64,000 nt of DNA from Mycteria americana (taxonomy: Eukaryota > Chordata > Aves > Ciconiiformes > Ciconiidae): the NCBI RefSeq assembly GCF_035582795.1, contig NC_134366.1:27451661-27515660 (forward strand), in the 5' to 3' direction. This document shows positions 34,514 to 47,400 of the stretch, in pieces. The notes under the pieces were generated by a model that ran no database searches, was not told the origin of the DNA, and was given only the letters and a program-made list of their open reading frames with translations. Every line of letters starts with the position of its first letter. The first letter of the stretch is position 1. Position numbers and translations under genes: made by a program.

Positions 34514-37500
34514 GTGAGTGGCCGCGGAGATGGGGCCCCAGGCTGCCCGGCCGCCGGGGCGGACGGCGGGGCCGGGGTCGGAGCGGGGAGAAGCCCGTTA
34601 CTCCCCGGGCGGGGGTGCGGGGGCTCATGCGGCGGCCGGGAGCACGTCGGGCGGGCGGCGGGGCCGGGCGCGGCAGCCCAGCGCGGAGCGGGAGCGCCCC
34701 GTCCCGCCGCGGCGGGCCCGGCGAAGGTGCGGGCGGCGGGGCTTCGGGAGCCGCTCTCCGGGAGAGCCCCGGCTGTTTTGGGACGACCGCAGCTTGCACC
34801 GACGGGTCCAGCCACCCCCTTTAGGGCAGAGACCGGTGACGGCGCTGGCGACATGTCACCGCTAGCACCGCGTCGGAGCGCCGGTCCTTCACGGGGGTGG
34901 CTGTGGAGCGAGGGGGGAAGGGGCGCACCGCCCCCGGGATAAGGCGCCCGAGGGGCCGGCGCGGGCCCGCCGGCTGCGGCCGTTCCCGCTGCATTTGGCA
35001 GCCCTTGGCTTCCCCTCGCTGGCGGGTCCCTGGAGCCCAGCACAAGGCAGCCTTGCCTGGCGAGGGACGAGCGCTTCGAGGTCAGTTCCCCTCCTCTGTA
35101 AAACGCCTAGGGATCTGCCGGTGCCAGGTGAGGGGGTGGTGTGCCGGCGGGAAGCCTTGCTGCGGCACCGCTCCCTGTCCCGTCCCGTCCGGGACCGCAC
35201 CGCACCCGCCGGGCTGCGGGAGGAGCTGCGCGGCCGCGGCCGCCCTCTGCCCCCGGCACCGCTCCCCCGCTTCGCTTGCCGTGCAGTGCCCGGGCGGAGG
35301 GCAGGAGCCAACGGTTCAGAGCCATGATCCATCCAGAGCTGGTGCAGAGCCATGATCCATCCAGAGCTGGTGCAGAGCCATGATCCATCCAGCCTTGTCC
35401 GGTAGAAACATTGTACTTTTAGTCGTTTACACTGATTGTTCCTTTCTTTCCACAGGTGAGGTAGTTTCCAGTGAAATGTTTGTATTTTTGCACATTTTCT
35501 ATAGATGAAAGACATGCTGAACTGATCTTGCTCCATGATAAAACTAATATTCTTTTTCTTTTCTCTTTTGTTCTGCATGCCAGCAGAAGCAAACTACATA
35601 TAAATAAACGCTTCTAGTTAGGACTAAAAATACATTATACGTGGGAATCAGTGGCATTAGTCACGTTAATTACATTGCAGGTCTAGGTGTTTAGCCCAGA
35701 AAATGAGAAAGCCACAGTGATTGTAGATGTCATGGTATAGTCTGAAGCTCCAGCAGCATCGAGGGCTCCGCATCCAAGTACAATAGATATCTATATCATC
35801 CCTCAGAGAGTTCCCAAGCAACTGAAATGTACTCTGTAGGATGTAGAGATTTTGATTTTCATAATAATAATAATAATTTAAAATTATTGCCTAAATTTTC
35901 GGAATAAACCAAAACCCTGATCACTTTAGGGAAATGGGTATTTTCAAATCACCTGTAGTAAAGCACAGACAACATCCTCAATTTTACCAGTGCGTTATAA
36001 CAAAAGTTTCACTGTGAGAATGAAATCTGTGTTGTAGTTGTCGCAGTCCCCTGGTACCTGTATGGTACAGGGACACAGGGACAGGGACAGGGAAATGCAG
36101 GAGCCACACTTCTGTTGTCACCAAAAGTAAAAATGTATAGCCAAAGTTTTCTTGGCCCCTTCCTATACCTTTACAGCACAAAGAGAAAATATCCTTTTGA
36201 ATAATTTTGAAATGAATAAAAATGTCTGAATGTTTATTTAAGCAGGCACTTTTTTCTTATATGTGAAAAAGATCCTGATGGTGCTGACTGAAGTAAAAGA
36301 AACCCTGGTCCTGCACATATACTTCGGAGCACAACTTTACTATGGCATAAGGTGCCCCAATTTGAATGACCAGGCTTTGCGAGGCACAGAAGAGCATGGC
36401 ACATGTAATGGGATTTGTAGGTCCAAATTCTTCTTTGCTGTAAGGCAGCTAGAGGTAGTTAGACCTTATTTTATGCACTGTTTAATTGGGAATTAACTCT
36501 TTCTTTCTGGCGGCTTAAAGCTTAATTTTGCACAGGCCATGCTCTGTTGGTCTGTGATACAGCACGTAAATTCATTGGTTCTCTTGTCATAATTTTACCT
36601 GTGGAGTAAAATATAATTAACAAAGAAGGCAAGGGGCCTTAAATTAGAAATACTAGTCATCTAGTGGCCTGGCCAACAGCTGGTTCCTGCTGCTGACTCT
36701 GCACTGCTGTGCCTCCGCAGGGATTGCGGGTGGGAAGGGAGGAGGTGGAGACAGAGCCTGGAGATTGTCCTCAGGCATGTCAGGTATTCGAGCACCTAAG
36801 GACAGTTTCTGCTGACATAGGGAAGGGAAACAAGAGATGTGTGTGGACGAGGATCCTCTGGAGCTGGTGGGATTTGCTTGTGCACCCTCAGGCTCCACAG
36901 ACACTCTTACTACATGTGCTGCATGTGCTCCTGTCTCAGTGAACACCAACTAAACCCAGTTCTTCATGTGCGGGTTCTGTGCAGGCTTACCTACATCAGT
37001 GCTAGTTTGCTAGGAATGTCATGCAAAGTGCCATGCATTTATGTTCTCTCATAACGCAACAGGCTGTTTTATTAACCGTTGTTCGCAATAACCTCAGGTA
37101 ACCTGTAAGTAAATTCTTTCCTAGTCAGGTCTTTACTCCCATTCAAGGCGCATGGTTGCTATTATAGAACTGCAAGGTGAGAATTTGTATTACCACTTAA
37201 AAATAATTACTGCATGTTTTGTTTGGGAAAAACAGGTAAAGTCATAAATACTTTGAAATTGAATTGAAAGTTACTGATCCTGAACCCATTGACCATAAGT
37301 CATGCTGATGCCGAGGGAGAGTGTGATCCGCAGCTTAATAAAACTATATTGGCTAACTTAAAAAAATGCAAGTTTAACTATGCAGCAACTGCTGTTCCGA
37401 GTGGCAGATACGTTCCCAGTGATACTCACATGTTCTGTGACTACTGGGCTGTGAAAAGTGGAAGGGAGCACATGCTTAGTGCTGGCTCTGTGGTCATATC

Positions 37501-37747
37501 TTTTGTATTTGATGGGAAGGTAAATAAGAGAAAGAAGGGTGTGAATTCACTGGGTGGCTGTTCTGGTGTGCACAGTGAGCTCCGGCCGTAACGCAGCCAC
37601 TTCTCTGTTCTTTCACTCGAGGTGTCCAAGTGCTCCGAAGAGATCAAGAACTACATCGAGGAGCGGTCGGGCGAGGACCCGCTGGTGAAGGGGGTTCCCG
37701 AGGACAAGAACCCCTTCAAGGAGAAGGGAGGCTGTGTCATCGCTTAG
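34418..37747 (+). CDS. GNG11: G protein subunit gamma-11 (spliced, two coding exons)
   Basis: Small prenylated gamma subunit that pairs tightly with a G-beta subunit and anchors the heterotrimer to the plasma membrane. Joining 34418-34513 and 37622-37747 gives 222 bases, 73 aa. Residues 1-32 include INIEDLSEKDKLKMEVEQL, the N-terminal coiled helix; exon 2 adds CSEEIKNYIEERSGEDPLVKG, the NPF motif and the CAAX end CVIA. Length 73 and the SEEIKNYIEERSG and FKEKGG blocks fit GNG11 rather than GNGT1 (74 aa, FKELKGG). Some residues (INIEDL, GGCVI) are shared with GNGT1, as expected of the farnesylated subfamily. Human GNG11 ends CVIS by memory, so the final Ala is a difference. The intron is phase 0 and 3.1 kb. 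Confidence 0.95.
35317..35393. repeat. 28 bp tandem repeat, about 2.75 copies
   Basis: Copies of a unit containing CATGATCCATCCAGAGCTGG start at 35323, 35351 and 35379 and are essentially identical. A young minisatellite in the GNG11 intron at the edge of the CpG island. Confidence 0.93.
36067..36092. repeat. ACAGGG hexamer repeat
   Basis: Four ACAGGG units, the first separated from the others by AC. A short minisatellite in the GNG11 intron. Confidence 0.85.
37622..37747 (+). CDS. GNG11: GNG11 coding exon 2
   Basis: Begins after CACTCGAG with VSKCSEEI and ends at TAG (37745-37747) after the CVIA prenylation box. The cysteine of the box is the lipid-modification site. Ala as the last residue favours farnesyl over geranylgeranyl by the general CAAX rule. 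Confidence 0.96.
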   Translation: MSKCSEEIKNYIEERSGEDPLVKGVPEDKNPFKEKGGCVIA

Positions 37748-37890
37748 GAAAACGAACCCAGCGCCTGCCACCGGAGCAGACGCTCTTGTTGTACCTGTAG
37801 GGAGTCACTAGCGTGTCCCCACCGCCGCCGGTCCTTGTTGAACGAGCACAGGAGCGGATTTCTTTTTCTTCTTTTTTTTTTTCTTACAAA

Positions 37891-37896
37891 AATAAA
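37891..37896 (+). terminator. GNG11: Poly(A) signal of GNG11, AATAAA
   Basis: Canonical AATAAA 144 bases after the stop codon, following a T-rich stretch. Confidence 0.75.
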
Positions 37897-38065
37897 GAAA
37901 CCAACCGGAAAGCAGCCGAGACCCGCGTCGGTCGCTCGGCAGGGACGGCTGTCCCCCGCTCCCCGGCGTGGCCGCCCCTCCTCCCGCGGCTGGGACGGCT
38001 CCTTTCGCTTCGCGGCGCCCGCTTTCGCCACCCGTTTATCGGTCGCTTCATGGCTGTTCGTTGGC

Positions 38066-38071
38066 ATTAAA
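38066..38071 (+). terminator. GNG11: Second candidate poly(A) signal, ATTAAA
   Basis: Common variant signal 319 bases after the GNG11 stop and 185 bases before the next start codon. It may give a longer GNG11 transcript. Confidence 0.5.
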
Positions 38072-38255
38072 GAAAACCTGCCTGTAACCCGAGAGCCTGC
38101 CGTGGCTTGCTGCGCGGGAGAGGAGCTGGCGGAGGGACGGGGCGGTGCAGGGGCCGCCGCGGCGACCCTGACCAGCCGTTAAAGCTCGCCGGGCCAGGCC
38201 GCGGCCCTCGCCCTTGTCCTCGCCGGGGCGGGGCGGAGCGGGGCAGGCGGCGGCC

Positions 38256-38414
38256 ATGGCCATGGTGCTGGGCGGCAGCAGGCGCTGGGCGCGCTTGGCC
38301 TCGGCGCTGCGCGGCGGCGCGGCCCCGGGGCGCGGCGGCAGCTCGGGGCAGCGGGACGGAGGCGGCGTCGGTGACACGCCGCAGCACCGCGACTTGCGGG
38401 CGGCCCTCAGGAAG
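38256..38414 (+). CDS. Acyl-CoA dehydrogenase-like exon 1
   Basis: 53 codons from ATG in a good Kozak context (GGCGGCCATGG) to AAG, then a GTACCG donor, phase 0. A second Met is two codons on. An upstream in-frame Met at 38214 would add 14 residues but lies in poor context. The protein is Arg-rich (SRRWARLASALRGG), fitting mitochondrial import. Confidence 0.72.
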
Positions 38415-41400
38415 GTACCGGCGGCGCTTCCCCGCGGCGGGCGGGCCCGGCAGCGCGGCGGGACATCCGGCCGCGCCGCCCCGTGCGGGGAGAGCAACCG
38501 GGGCAAGGCCACCCAGCCGCCCGGAACGGCTCGGGGTGCGTTTAAATAAGGAAACTTCCCCCTGCCGGTGTCGGAAACGAAGCCGTGTGTCCCCTGCATG
38601 CAACACGTGGAACGGCAGAACGCTCCCTGCCGTGTGCTGCCGGGGGCTGAGCGGGTGGGTTTAGCCCTGCGGGGTGGCCGGTGGCGGGCGGCTCCGTGTG
38701 CCCCTACCGCACCCGCGCTGCTGCCGCCCCGGGCGCACGCAGGAGGCCGGAGCTCCCTCCCAGCGGCTGCCGAATGCAAGGTTAAGGTCTGTTCGTGGAC
38801 GCAGAGCACAAGAACAGGCAGACCAGAGCCTGTTTGTCATTGCGCTATTTCTAGAAGGGGAGTGACAGGAGGTTCCTGTAAAACTGAATCATAAATCAAG
38901 AGGAAAGGAGGCACTTCTGGTCAGGTAACACGTGAAGTGAATGCCGAATGGCAAGTAATGGTGGTGAACTCTGTATATTCCCAACAGTGAGGTCAGTGAC
39001 ACCTGTAGAAGGCTGTGGTGTAATCAAGCACACCTGTCAAAGGTATAGAATTAGGTGGTTCGGAGGTAGAAAGCCCTGGTGTGGGGCACGCAGGGGCCAG
39101 GGCTGGGGTCAGCACCAGCTGTGTGTGAGAGAAGTCCACCTTTAAACTATGGCCTGATGAGAAAAGTGCTGAAGTTTGGTACCTGCTACAAGGAGTAAAC
39201 CGCATTATCGTGGCAGCCCCATATGAACAAGCAGGATGTATATTCAGAGGTAGGCATTATGAAGTGTAAGGACTTGTCCCTCACTTACCTATAGATAAGT
39301 TTACAAATCCTAGCTGGTGCTGCAGTGCTTTGCTGTAGCTTTTTAAAAGCAGTATGCACTGGATTGCCAAACATTAACTCATTTCCGTGACTTTGCAGCT
39401 GTGCTGCCATCTCTCTTATAGATGCTTTTTAAAATGACTCAAGGAATCTTTTATTTTCATGGATAAACTTAAGCTTTTCCAAATTTCACCGCTTTCCGAG
39501 TTCACTGTAGGCAAAAGATAGTTGAGCTACTTTTGATTCATGTGACTTTTACTTTCCTTCAGGTTTTTTTTTAGGAATTAAATTTCATACTTCCAATATT
39601 AAAACAACATATCCCAAAGGCCATTTAATTAATCAAGTTTGATATCACTAAGATAAGGCCTGTTATCATTGAGCTTTAGCAATTGTGGGTTCATCTTCCG
39701 TGTTATACAAAAGAAACCTGAGCAGTAAAAGAGATGCACGACCAGTCTGTTTCCTAAGAAATTAGTTTCATTAGTCTAAACTCCTGGACTTTCTGCAAAG
39801 CAGAAATAAGCTGCCAGGGAAAGAATCAGTAGAAGTTGGAAATGAATCCTCTTCTCTCGGCTGGATTAATAGTGCAGTGGTTTGTAGCTAATACGATAGT
39901 GTCAAATTTGTGCTGATCCCATCTGGAGCGAGCCTTCGCTCTGTGTATCTGCAGAGTCATCTGCCCGATGAACTTGTTCCCTGGCACGCTGCTCCCCATT
40001 ACCTGCCCGGGCACTACAACTGCATTAGTGAAAAATCAATGTCCTTCTGAAAATACAGAGGACAAGGCCAGACCTTGTGAAGGCAATAATCTGGAAGATT
40101 TTAGAAGTCCTGCTTTGTCAGGGATAGGTTAAGACACACATTGTTTTGTATCTCAGATGTTTGCAGCTGTGTATTTACTGAGGGATCAGATGAAAAGGAG
40201 GGGGGGAAGTGGCTGTATTAGTGTCTGCTGGTGCAGCGTTTGCTGCTCTGCTGTGTGACAGAATGAATTTTTTTACAAATACTTCCCTCCCCGCCCTCTT
40301 TGTTTTTATTCTCCCCGTGCCTGTTGAAGTGCAGCTAACAGTATGCCCTACCTTGCTGGGCTTAGTGCAGATAATTGCATCACGGGCTAAGAGGGAATGT
40401 GATGCTGCATTTATCACATAAATCCCTGTGATGAATATATTGTAGAAGAAATTACAGTAAGCAACATAAACCCAATTTTATCATTGTCCTGTATTTTATG
40501 AAATGCTTGTATAGAATTTATTTTAGATTTTATCTGATTGTATAGAAAAAAACCCACACCAATTTATGTCAAATCCAGTCTGATGTTGTTTACCCCAAAG
40601 CTTCTGGCAATCGATGTTTATTTTGGCTTAAGTTAAACCTGTCCTCAGTGACTTCAGGATAAACTGAAAAGTAAAGTCTTTGGGAGAGAATGACCACTCA
40701 GGATCTGTAACGCATTTTAAGTGTAACTGTTACGTAATTTGAGGCACTCTCTCCTCTAGCTAAATCCAGATACAGCTACCAGAGAAATCGCAGAAATGAG
40801 CAGTGCAATTCCATGAGTGAGAACTATTATTTTTTTGTCTCCATTAATTTTATTTTTTAATCTGTTAAATTAACGTATTTTAAACAGTCTGTAATTTTCC
40901 AATTGTTCTGAGCAGGATGAGGAAGAGACTCTTCTATTCCAGCAGGCTGTTTTTAGCAAGGGTATTGAAATAAGCTTGTGAGTGGTTTCCTTTACAATTT
41001 TATAGGTTACCACCCTTCCTCTTGGAAATCAAAACCGTAACTTTTCCTTAACTTGTTGAACAATACTTGCAGTGCAGTGGTATCCTACAGCTTGCTGCAG
41101 TAATTAAATTATAGTATAACTGGCTTGAAGGAAAAAGATCTCTGTGTGTGTATGCGTACCAGTATGCATATACATATAGGATATATACAGGCTGCCCATT
41201 TTTCTTTTCCTGTGGCATTAGTAGTAAGAAGCTTTGGGAAATAGGTTTGAAAAGGATTGGCATATATTTTGCTGGAGTTGCATGTAATATAAATGAGATT
41301 TCATTTTATATCCAGTGGTGACTTGGTCTAGTTACGCTGTGTTACTTCTCTGTAGGATAAGGGGGACTTCCCCTGCGACAGTGGGACTCCACCAAGGGAC

Positions 41401-44400
41401 ACTGCTACCTTATTTGCCACTCTTGGCTTGTAAGTCATGAGTTTCTGTCTATTAATATATGTATTTTTACAAGAATTAAAGCCCCTTCATATTAGAGCAT
41501 GCAGGATCTGAATTAAATATTGACATTCACTTTAACTTCCAATAAAATTACTGTAAATACTCTGTAAGAAGAATATGGCTCTCTTTCACCTTCTGCAAAA
41601 TACTGAAGGGTGACCACCATTGCCACTGGAGCACCTTGGATGAGGTTGGTTTATTTATCTTTGTAGCAAATCATAAAAACCAATAACAGAACAGCAAAGT
41701 AGTAGGTTGCTGGTATTACAAATAAATCACTTAAAAGTTAGTTTCTCACTAAATTGTGAGGGAGAAAAGACACAGCTGAATCTGCAAAATACATGACTTG
41801 CATCTGTAATTTTAAAATCTTATTTGTCATGCATCTGAGGTAAAAGTTTCAGGAAGGAGACAGTTAAAAAATGTGATATTAGTAAGGCTCATAGATTTTG
41901 CACTGAGTGCCCTTCTGTAGGTATTCCCAGGTTCTGCGGTATTTGCAATAGCCTTTGTCATCTTGTGTCTGACAGAAATATTATATAAACATTTAGGGGC
42001 TAGTTCTCTTGCTAGTATAGATAAATGCACCAATATCCTTTACTACTGCCAAGAATTTTCGGTGGTAATTTAAAAGAGAGGAAGTTTTCATAACTGATTT
42101 TTGTTCTTATTGGAAGGGGCAGCTGGGATCTACCACTGTAATAAGAGGACCATCCAATACATTCACTAGTGCCCTACCAAGAGTTGCTTTTAAATCAGTT
42201 TAGGAGAGTAGGCGAGGAAAAAAAAATGAGCTTCAGCACAGTCAAGCAAGCTCTGTAAAAAGCTTTTTCTGATAATCAGAAAAATGTCACTTAATGTACA
42301 AATGCTTCATTGTGTAGCAAAAATGTAGTAAAGGCAATTTTATGAGCAATGCTCTTACTTGTTATTCAGCGTCAGAGTTGTGCATACATCTGAGATTGCA
42401 GTTACTGTGTCCAAACATTGGATTTTTTTCCTACCCCATATTCATGTTAGAACAAATTGCCACTGCATCTAGTTAGACTTCTCAATGAGCATCTTCTAGT
42501 AGGAGAACTGGGCCCAAGGGATATTTTTGTGGTTCAGGTCTAGCTATTATATTGCTTTATCATTGTCACACCTGATTGGGTTAGGCAATACAGTTATGCG
42601 CTTCTGACAACTAAAATTGTGTCTTAATAAGCACTTTATGACTGAGCAAATGTCTGGGGTTTATATAGGTTTTGCCATGACTGTTCAGAAAATGTAACTT
42701 TGCTTAAATCTTTTTAGGTCGCATTTGCTTGGAAATGTGCAATTAAATCTCTCCCCCTGCCCTTGTACCCGTACTAATGAATGCCATCTCTCCCAGCTGG
42801 GCATCAGCGTGCTCTGAAAGCTGGTCTGTGCTTCAGCTCACTTTGCTCTGGACTTTGACTTTCTGGGAGTTTTTTTTCCCTGTTTGGACTCGGAGGGAGC
42901 GTGAAAGCCTACATCCAGCTCCAGTCCTTGAAGATGAAATTTGATAGATGAACGCTGATAGATTACATGAGGAGACCTCCAGGATACTTGGTGTGCTTCT
43001 TAAATTTATTTTCTGTCATCCAGCCAGGCTTGTGTATCTAGACAGCAATTGTAATTTCAACGTGCTTTAAGAGCCAAAGATCCTTGGTCACTAGCCCTGG
43101 TAGTACCACCTGAGCTGTATGTTCCCTCAGATAGATTTCAATGACTAGTTTTTAACTTCTCACCAAAAAACCTAGTACATTAGTTTCTCTGTAGGAATAA
43201 GTCAGAGCAAACTTAATAATTTTAAGTATTTCCAGAAATGCCATTATATCTGCAATCTGCCATTTTATATACAGCAGCCTTCAAAATATGCCATGTAAAC
43301 TTGAGGTTGGGCAAACTGGTATGGGTGGCATGCTGCATTCCTGAAAGTGCCAGAAGTGTCTGAGACAGTGAGGTGCAGAGGCCCTAAGGAGAAGGGAGTA
43401 GTGGGGTAGCCATATCGTCACATCTGAAGGCGCTCTTTGGTGGTGGATGTTCTGCTCCCTGCCCGTGCTGGGGCACCTCAGGATTATGTGCTCTGTGAAA
43501 GCTAAAGAACTGAAAGGCTGGAGTACGGAGTATGCTCTGATGTGCTCTTGACCATGCCTGCTGGTGTCTGGTCTTCAGTACCGCTGCAGAACCAGCAGGA
43601 TTTTGTCTGTCGTCGGGAGCCCTCTTTCTCCTTTGTCGGCATCCCCCAAACCTGCTGTGGATGGCAGGCTCGGGTTGGAGAAGCACTGCAGTGTTTGAGA
43701 GTGGAGCTGCTCTTCAGGCAGGTTTGGGAGGGTTTCTTGGGAGTGGGTCTTCTAGGATGCATTGTCACAAGTATTGCTGTTAAAAGTGTGCAGTGGGATA
43801 AGCACAATAGTGTATGTCGTGATTGCATTTTCAAAGGCAGAAAAGGAAATCAGAAATTCCTCTCTTCTTCTTGAGAAGAAACCAACCTTTCCCAGGGGAA
43901 ACTGATAAAATCCTGGAGGAAAATCACCTTGTTTGGAGAGAAATGTGGAACATTTTATTTCAGCTTAGGTTTCTCCCAGCCACACGCACACACAAAAAGA
44001 TAAAAGGAAAATAGAAGGAACTAACTAGAGCATGCTGAATAAAAATGTTTTGCATGATGCTGGAGCAATACAGTAAGTAGATCCTGTGTAAGCTTCTTGT
44101 GGTTCAGATGACAGTCCAAATCTTTAGCTGATGATTCAGTATTATGAACTAGCAGACCTTCAATGAGGTCAGTTTTAATCCATGAGGATGCCCCAAACTT
44201 ATTACATAGTTGGCTGATAGGTGATGAGCATAGTTTAAGTGCCAGCACATATATAAAATGGCATAAGCTGTGGGGCTGTGGTGGGTCTCCGTCTACAGTT
44301 TGGCATGTGCAGAGCCATTCTTTGAATAGCTCCAGAGGATATTTTTCTTCTTTCAGTGGCACAAGACAAAGAAAAGGTGAGGGCAACAACAGAGTTAGGA

Positions 44401-47400
44401 TCAGTTCATAGGACTATTTTGTTTTATCTAAAGAATGCAGTCACTGTGGAGTCCTCTTGGATGCAGTCAATAAACCATGTTTTATGTCCAGGACTACTGC
44501 TCTGGGTACAGGTGTGATAGCACCTGTCTGAACATGGCCCACTGGTGCACTGGGAAGTCCTAGAAGTATGGCAGGAGGCACTGGTTGCCACTTTTGGTTC
44601 TGGTTGGTGAGAAAGCATCATGAACATTTGGAAGCTCTGCTAATGGAGATCTCTTGGTGAAGGAAATCCATCAGTCCAGGCGAATGGCGTAGCCCAGCCA
44701 GCACGGGATGCAACATTGCTTAACACAAGCAGTCTCTCCAACTGTTACTCAATTTTCAGTTTGCACTTCTGCCTGGTTAAGTCCTGAGCCCTTTGATGGG
44801 GAGCAGCGTGTGGCTGGCAAAGATGGATAAACTCCAGAGGCACATGCCTTTGAGGTTGGATCCCATTATATCATTCCACGATGTCCTAGGACCTTGCAGC
44901 AGAGAGGTGGCCTGGGATGGTGTGGGCCACAGTGAGATAACTTGTTTTGTTCCTGCAAGGACGTAACACAGAGTCAAAAGCAAGATCCAAACCCCATCCC
45001 AGCCTCTGGTGAGCATTATAGTATACCTCAGCTCAGCATCTCTGTGTCGGAAAGTATGAGTTGCAGCGGCAAAAAAAAAATGCTTCACTTGATCAGTTCT
45101 GCGTCACTTTCACAACTGGATACAAGTAGCCAGAGTTCCCAGTCTTCCTAAAGGCTTGTCTGAGATCAGCACCTGGATTGACATGGCACACATTTTTCCT
45201 CTTGCAGGACTTCCCTGGTGTGAAGCATCTGCCCTGAGATCCTAGGAATAGCCATGCCCTTGGCACTCAACTTGTTCTCACAAATTTTGGGTTCCCTGTA
45301 TGCCAGGCCAGAAAAAAAAATGTCTTTGCCTATTATGTTGTGCAAGTGTGTGGTTTGTGCTCATTCTGGTTAGTTCTGGGATGAGCCCTCCAGTTGAAGG
45401 TCAAGTTGATTGTGACAGTCCCACGTGGGAGTTTTTAGATATGTTGTAATTTGTGTGTGTGTGGGAGATTAGTGATAAGATTAAAACTGCAAAATCATGT
45501 GTTCTGGGAGTTGGTGCTGTGGACAGTGTCACAGGGCACCTGGAGAGGTTGCTTTGTTACCGAACACAAAGAATCACACTTACGAACAGAACCTGTGATT
45601 GCTGTGGATGAGTCTGGCTCAATCGATGGCTGATTGGAGGTGGAAAAGGGGATTTCCTTGATCTATTTTTTCCCTCATAATGACACCACATGCACACGTG
45701 GTTCTTGTCCAAGAAAAACACAGGGCCCCACATGGCTTAAAACCTATGGTGTAGAGTATGGAGTGAGAAATGCTCTTCCAATGGCATATTGCTTTGCCAC
45801 TTGTGGTGTGGTTGAATGGAAGATGCAGTAGATATTACCGACAGTAGCTTAAGTAAAATACAATCCGCATGTGCTCGAAGGAGAGAAGGTGAGAAATTCC
45901 ATGGAACTAAACACAGAACTGATTGCCCGATCTTGGGAGGCTTTGCAAATGTGTTCCTATCCTCTGCTGGAGAACAGATTTCAGTATGGTAGCTGCAGTT
46001 CTTGGAGTCCACAGTGGGAAGCGATTTTGGGATCCTCCCTTTTCTGCCATACTCTTGGATAGGGCAGTTGAAGGGGTTGTGGTTGGGAGCGTGCAGGGAT
46101 TGCCAAGACACTCAGGTCTGTGCAGGAGGGATTTGACTATGCAAGTATCCTGGGAAGAAGGACATAGGGAGGGAGGAAGGGTTGGCTAGGATCATGTCAG
46201 TCCCTGCTCAGCTGGAGCTACTCTTCCAGCATCTCATTCCTCAGGAAAAGGTTAAGCTAAGGTTCAGCTCCCAGGTCCTGGACTGGACCTTTTATTTTCT
46301 TAGTGTGGTGATGATGTGTGCCCTCTGCTCCAGCAGTGGGGCTCCCAGATGTGCCAGCAGCTGCACAGGGTGGAGGACCAGCGCATGCTTCTGCACTCCC
46401 TGGCAGACTTGTAGGTTTTTAAGTTTTAGGTAAGTGTTGGCAAAAACTTTGTGGTTGATTCAGGGTTTGTTTGGTGGGGTGTTTTTTTGTCTCCTGAAGT
46501 AAAAACTGTAGCCAAATGTATGGGACCAAAAGATTTGCAGTATTGAAATTTCTGAACCAATAATCAGCTTTGCTTTATGTATTATGTGTGTGTTGCGAGG
46601 AACAGTGTCACAGTGAAAGGGAAGAAACGCAACAATTTAAACAGAAGCGTGTCCAGTTACTGCCAAATGAATAGACCAGGCAAAATTGCAGAATACTCAT
46701 AAAGTGCTTGCTTTTTTTCTGAAAATCAAATTTTGTAAAAATAGATGAGGACAGGTATGTTTTATTATATAATGAGATGGTGCCAACTCTTACGTTACAG
46801 GGTTTTTCCCTCCCCTAATTTTTTTTTCCCTTTGAGAAAGGGAAAATTTCATTTAGTAACAGTTTGTTCCTGTATTTGCTGATCACCGCAGTCTTTAGTA
46901 CCCAGTGCTGTAGCAGATTGCATGATTCCTTTGTTGCCTGTGGCGGGGCTTAATTGAAGGTACAAAAAGGAATTGTGGTGCTCTAATTAATCAATTTTAA
47001 ATACATGTCTTCCTATTTCAGCCTTATGTTTTCCAGCACTCAGGGAATTTTTCTGTTTTTCTCTTATATGAGCGTACTGAACGTTGGTTTTGAATCCACT
47101 GGAAGCTCCTGTGGAAGCTCAGCTCTGGCCACAGCTATGTGCAATGGCAGTGGAGAAACCCAGATGTGAGCCAGGCCTGTTCACCCTCGCTTTGCAGCAA
47201 TGAACAGAGAAGTAGAAGTATCCTAAAGACACCCAAGGCACTAGCGATGACGTGTTCTCTGCCCCTTTGAACCGGCTTTATAGTGCTAAGCTGGAATGAC
47301 TCTTTTCCTTAATTCTTAATGTCTCAAGCTTACGTACTGCCCATTGGGTAAGGGAAAAGAGGAAAGCTAAACAACCTGAAACCTGTGTGTGTGTACGTCT

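Larger units (their letters stand above)
33840..35310. promoter_or_regulatory. GNG11: CpG island over GNG11 promoter and first exon
   Basis: Very GC- and CpG-rich sequence covers the presumed start, the leader and coding exon 1, and extends about 0.8 kb into intron 1. The 291-codon minus-strand frame and others in this stretch have Pro/Ala/Arg/Gly composition and are by-products. Confidence 0.85.
34514..37621 (+). other. GNG11: GNG11 intron 1
   Basis: A 3.1 kb intron. Its first 0.8 kb is CpG island; the rest is AT-rich with a 28 bp tandem repeat and a short GGGACA repeat, listed separately. No other exon recognised. Confidence 0.85.
37748..38071 (+). other. GNG11: GNG11 3' UTR
   Basis: Sequence from the stop codon to the two candidate poly(A) signals. 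The stretch past the first signal is GC-rich and merges with the CpG island of the next gene. The real end is not known from sequence. Confidence 0.6.
37905..38780. promoter_or_regulatory. CpG island at the start of the acyl-CoA dehydrogenase-like gene
   Basis: High GC and dense CpG cover the intergenic gap and exon 1. A GC box (GGGGCGGGGC, 38225-38234) lies just upstream of the ATG and no TATA box is seen, as is typical of a housekeeping promoter. Long minus-strand frames here are composition artefacts. Confidence 0.8.

Noticed and set aside
34168-35043. 291-codon minus-strand open frame
   Set aside because: It lies in the GNG11 CpG island, is Pro/Ala/Arg/Gly-rich, overlaps GNG11 exon 1 antisense and has no domain; stop codons are rare in such sequence.
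34889-35578. 229-codon minus-strand open frame
   Set aside because: Part of it merely translates the 28 bp tandem repeat (repeated DGSWLCTSSG-like units) and the rest is GC-rich intron.
38048-38809. 253-codon minus-strand open frame over the dehydrogenase promoter
   Set aside because: Composition artefact of the CpG island; antisense to exon 1 and without recognisable features.
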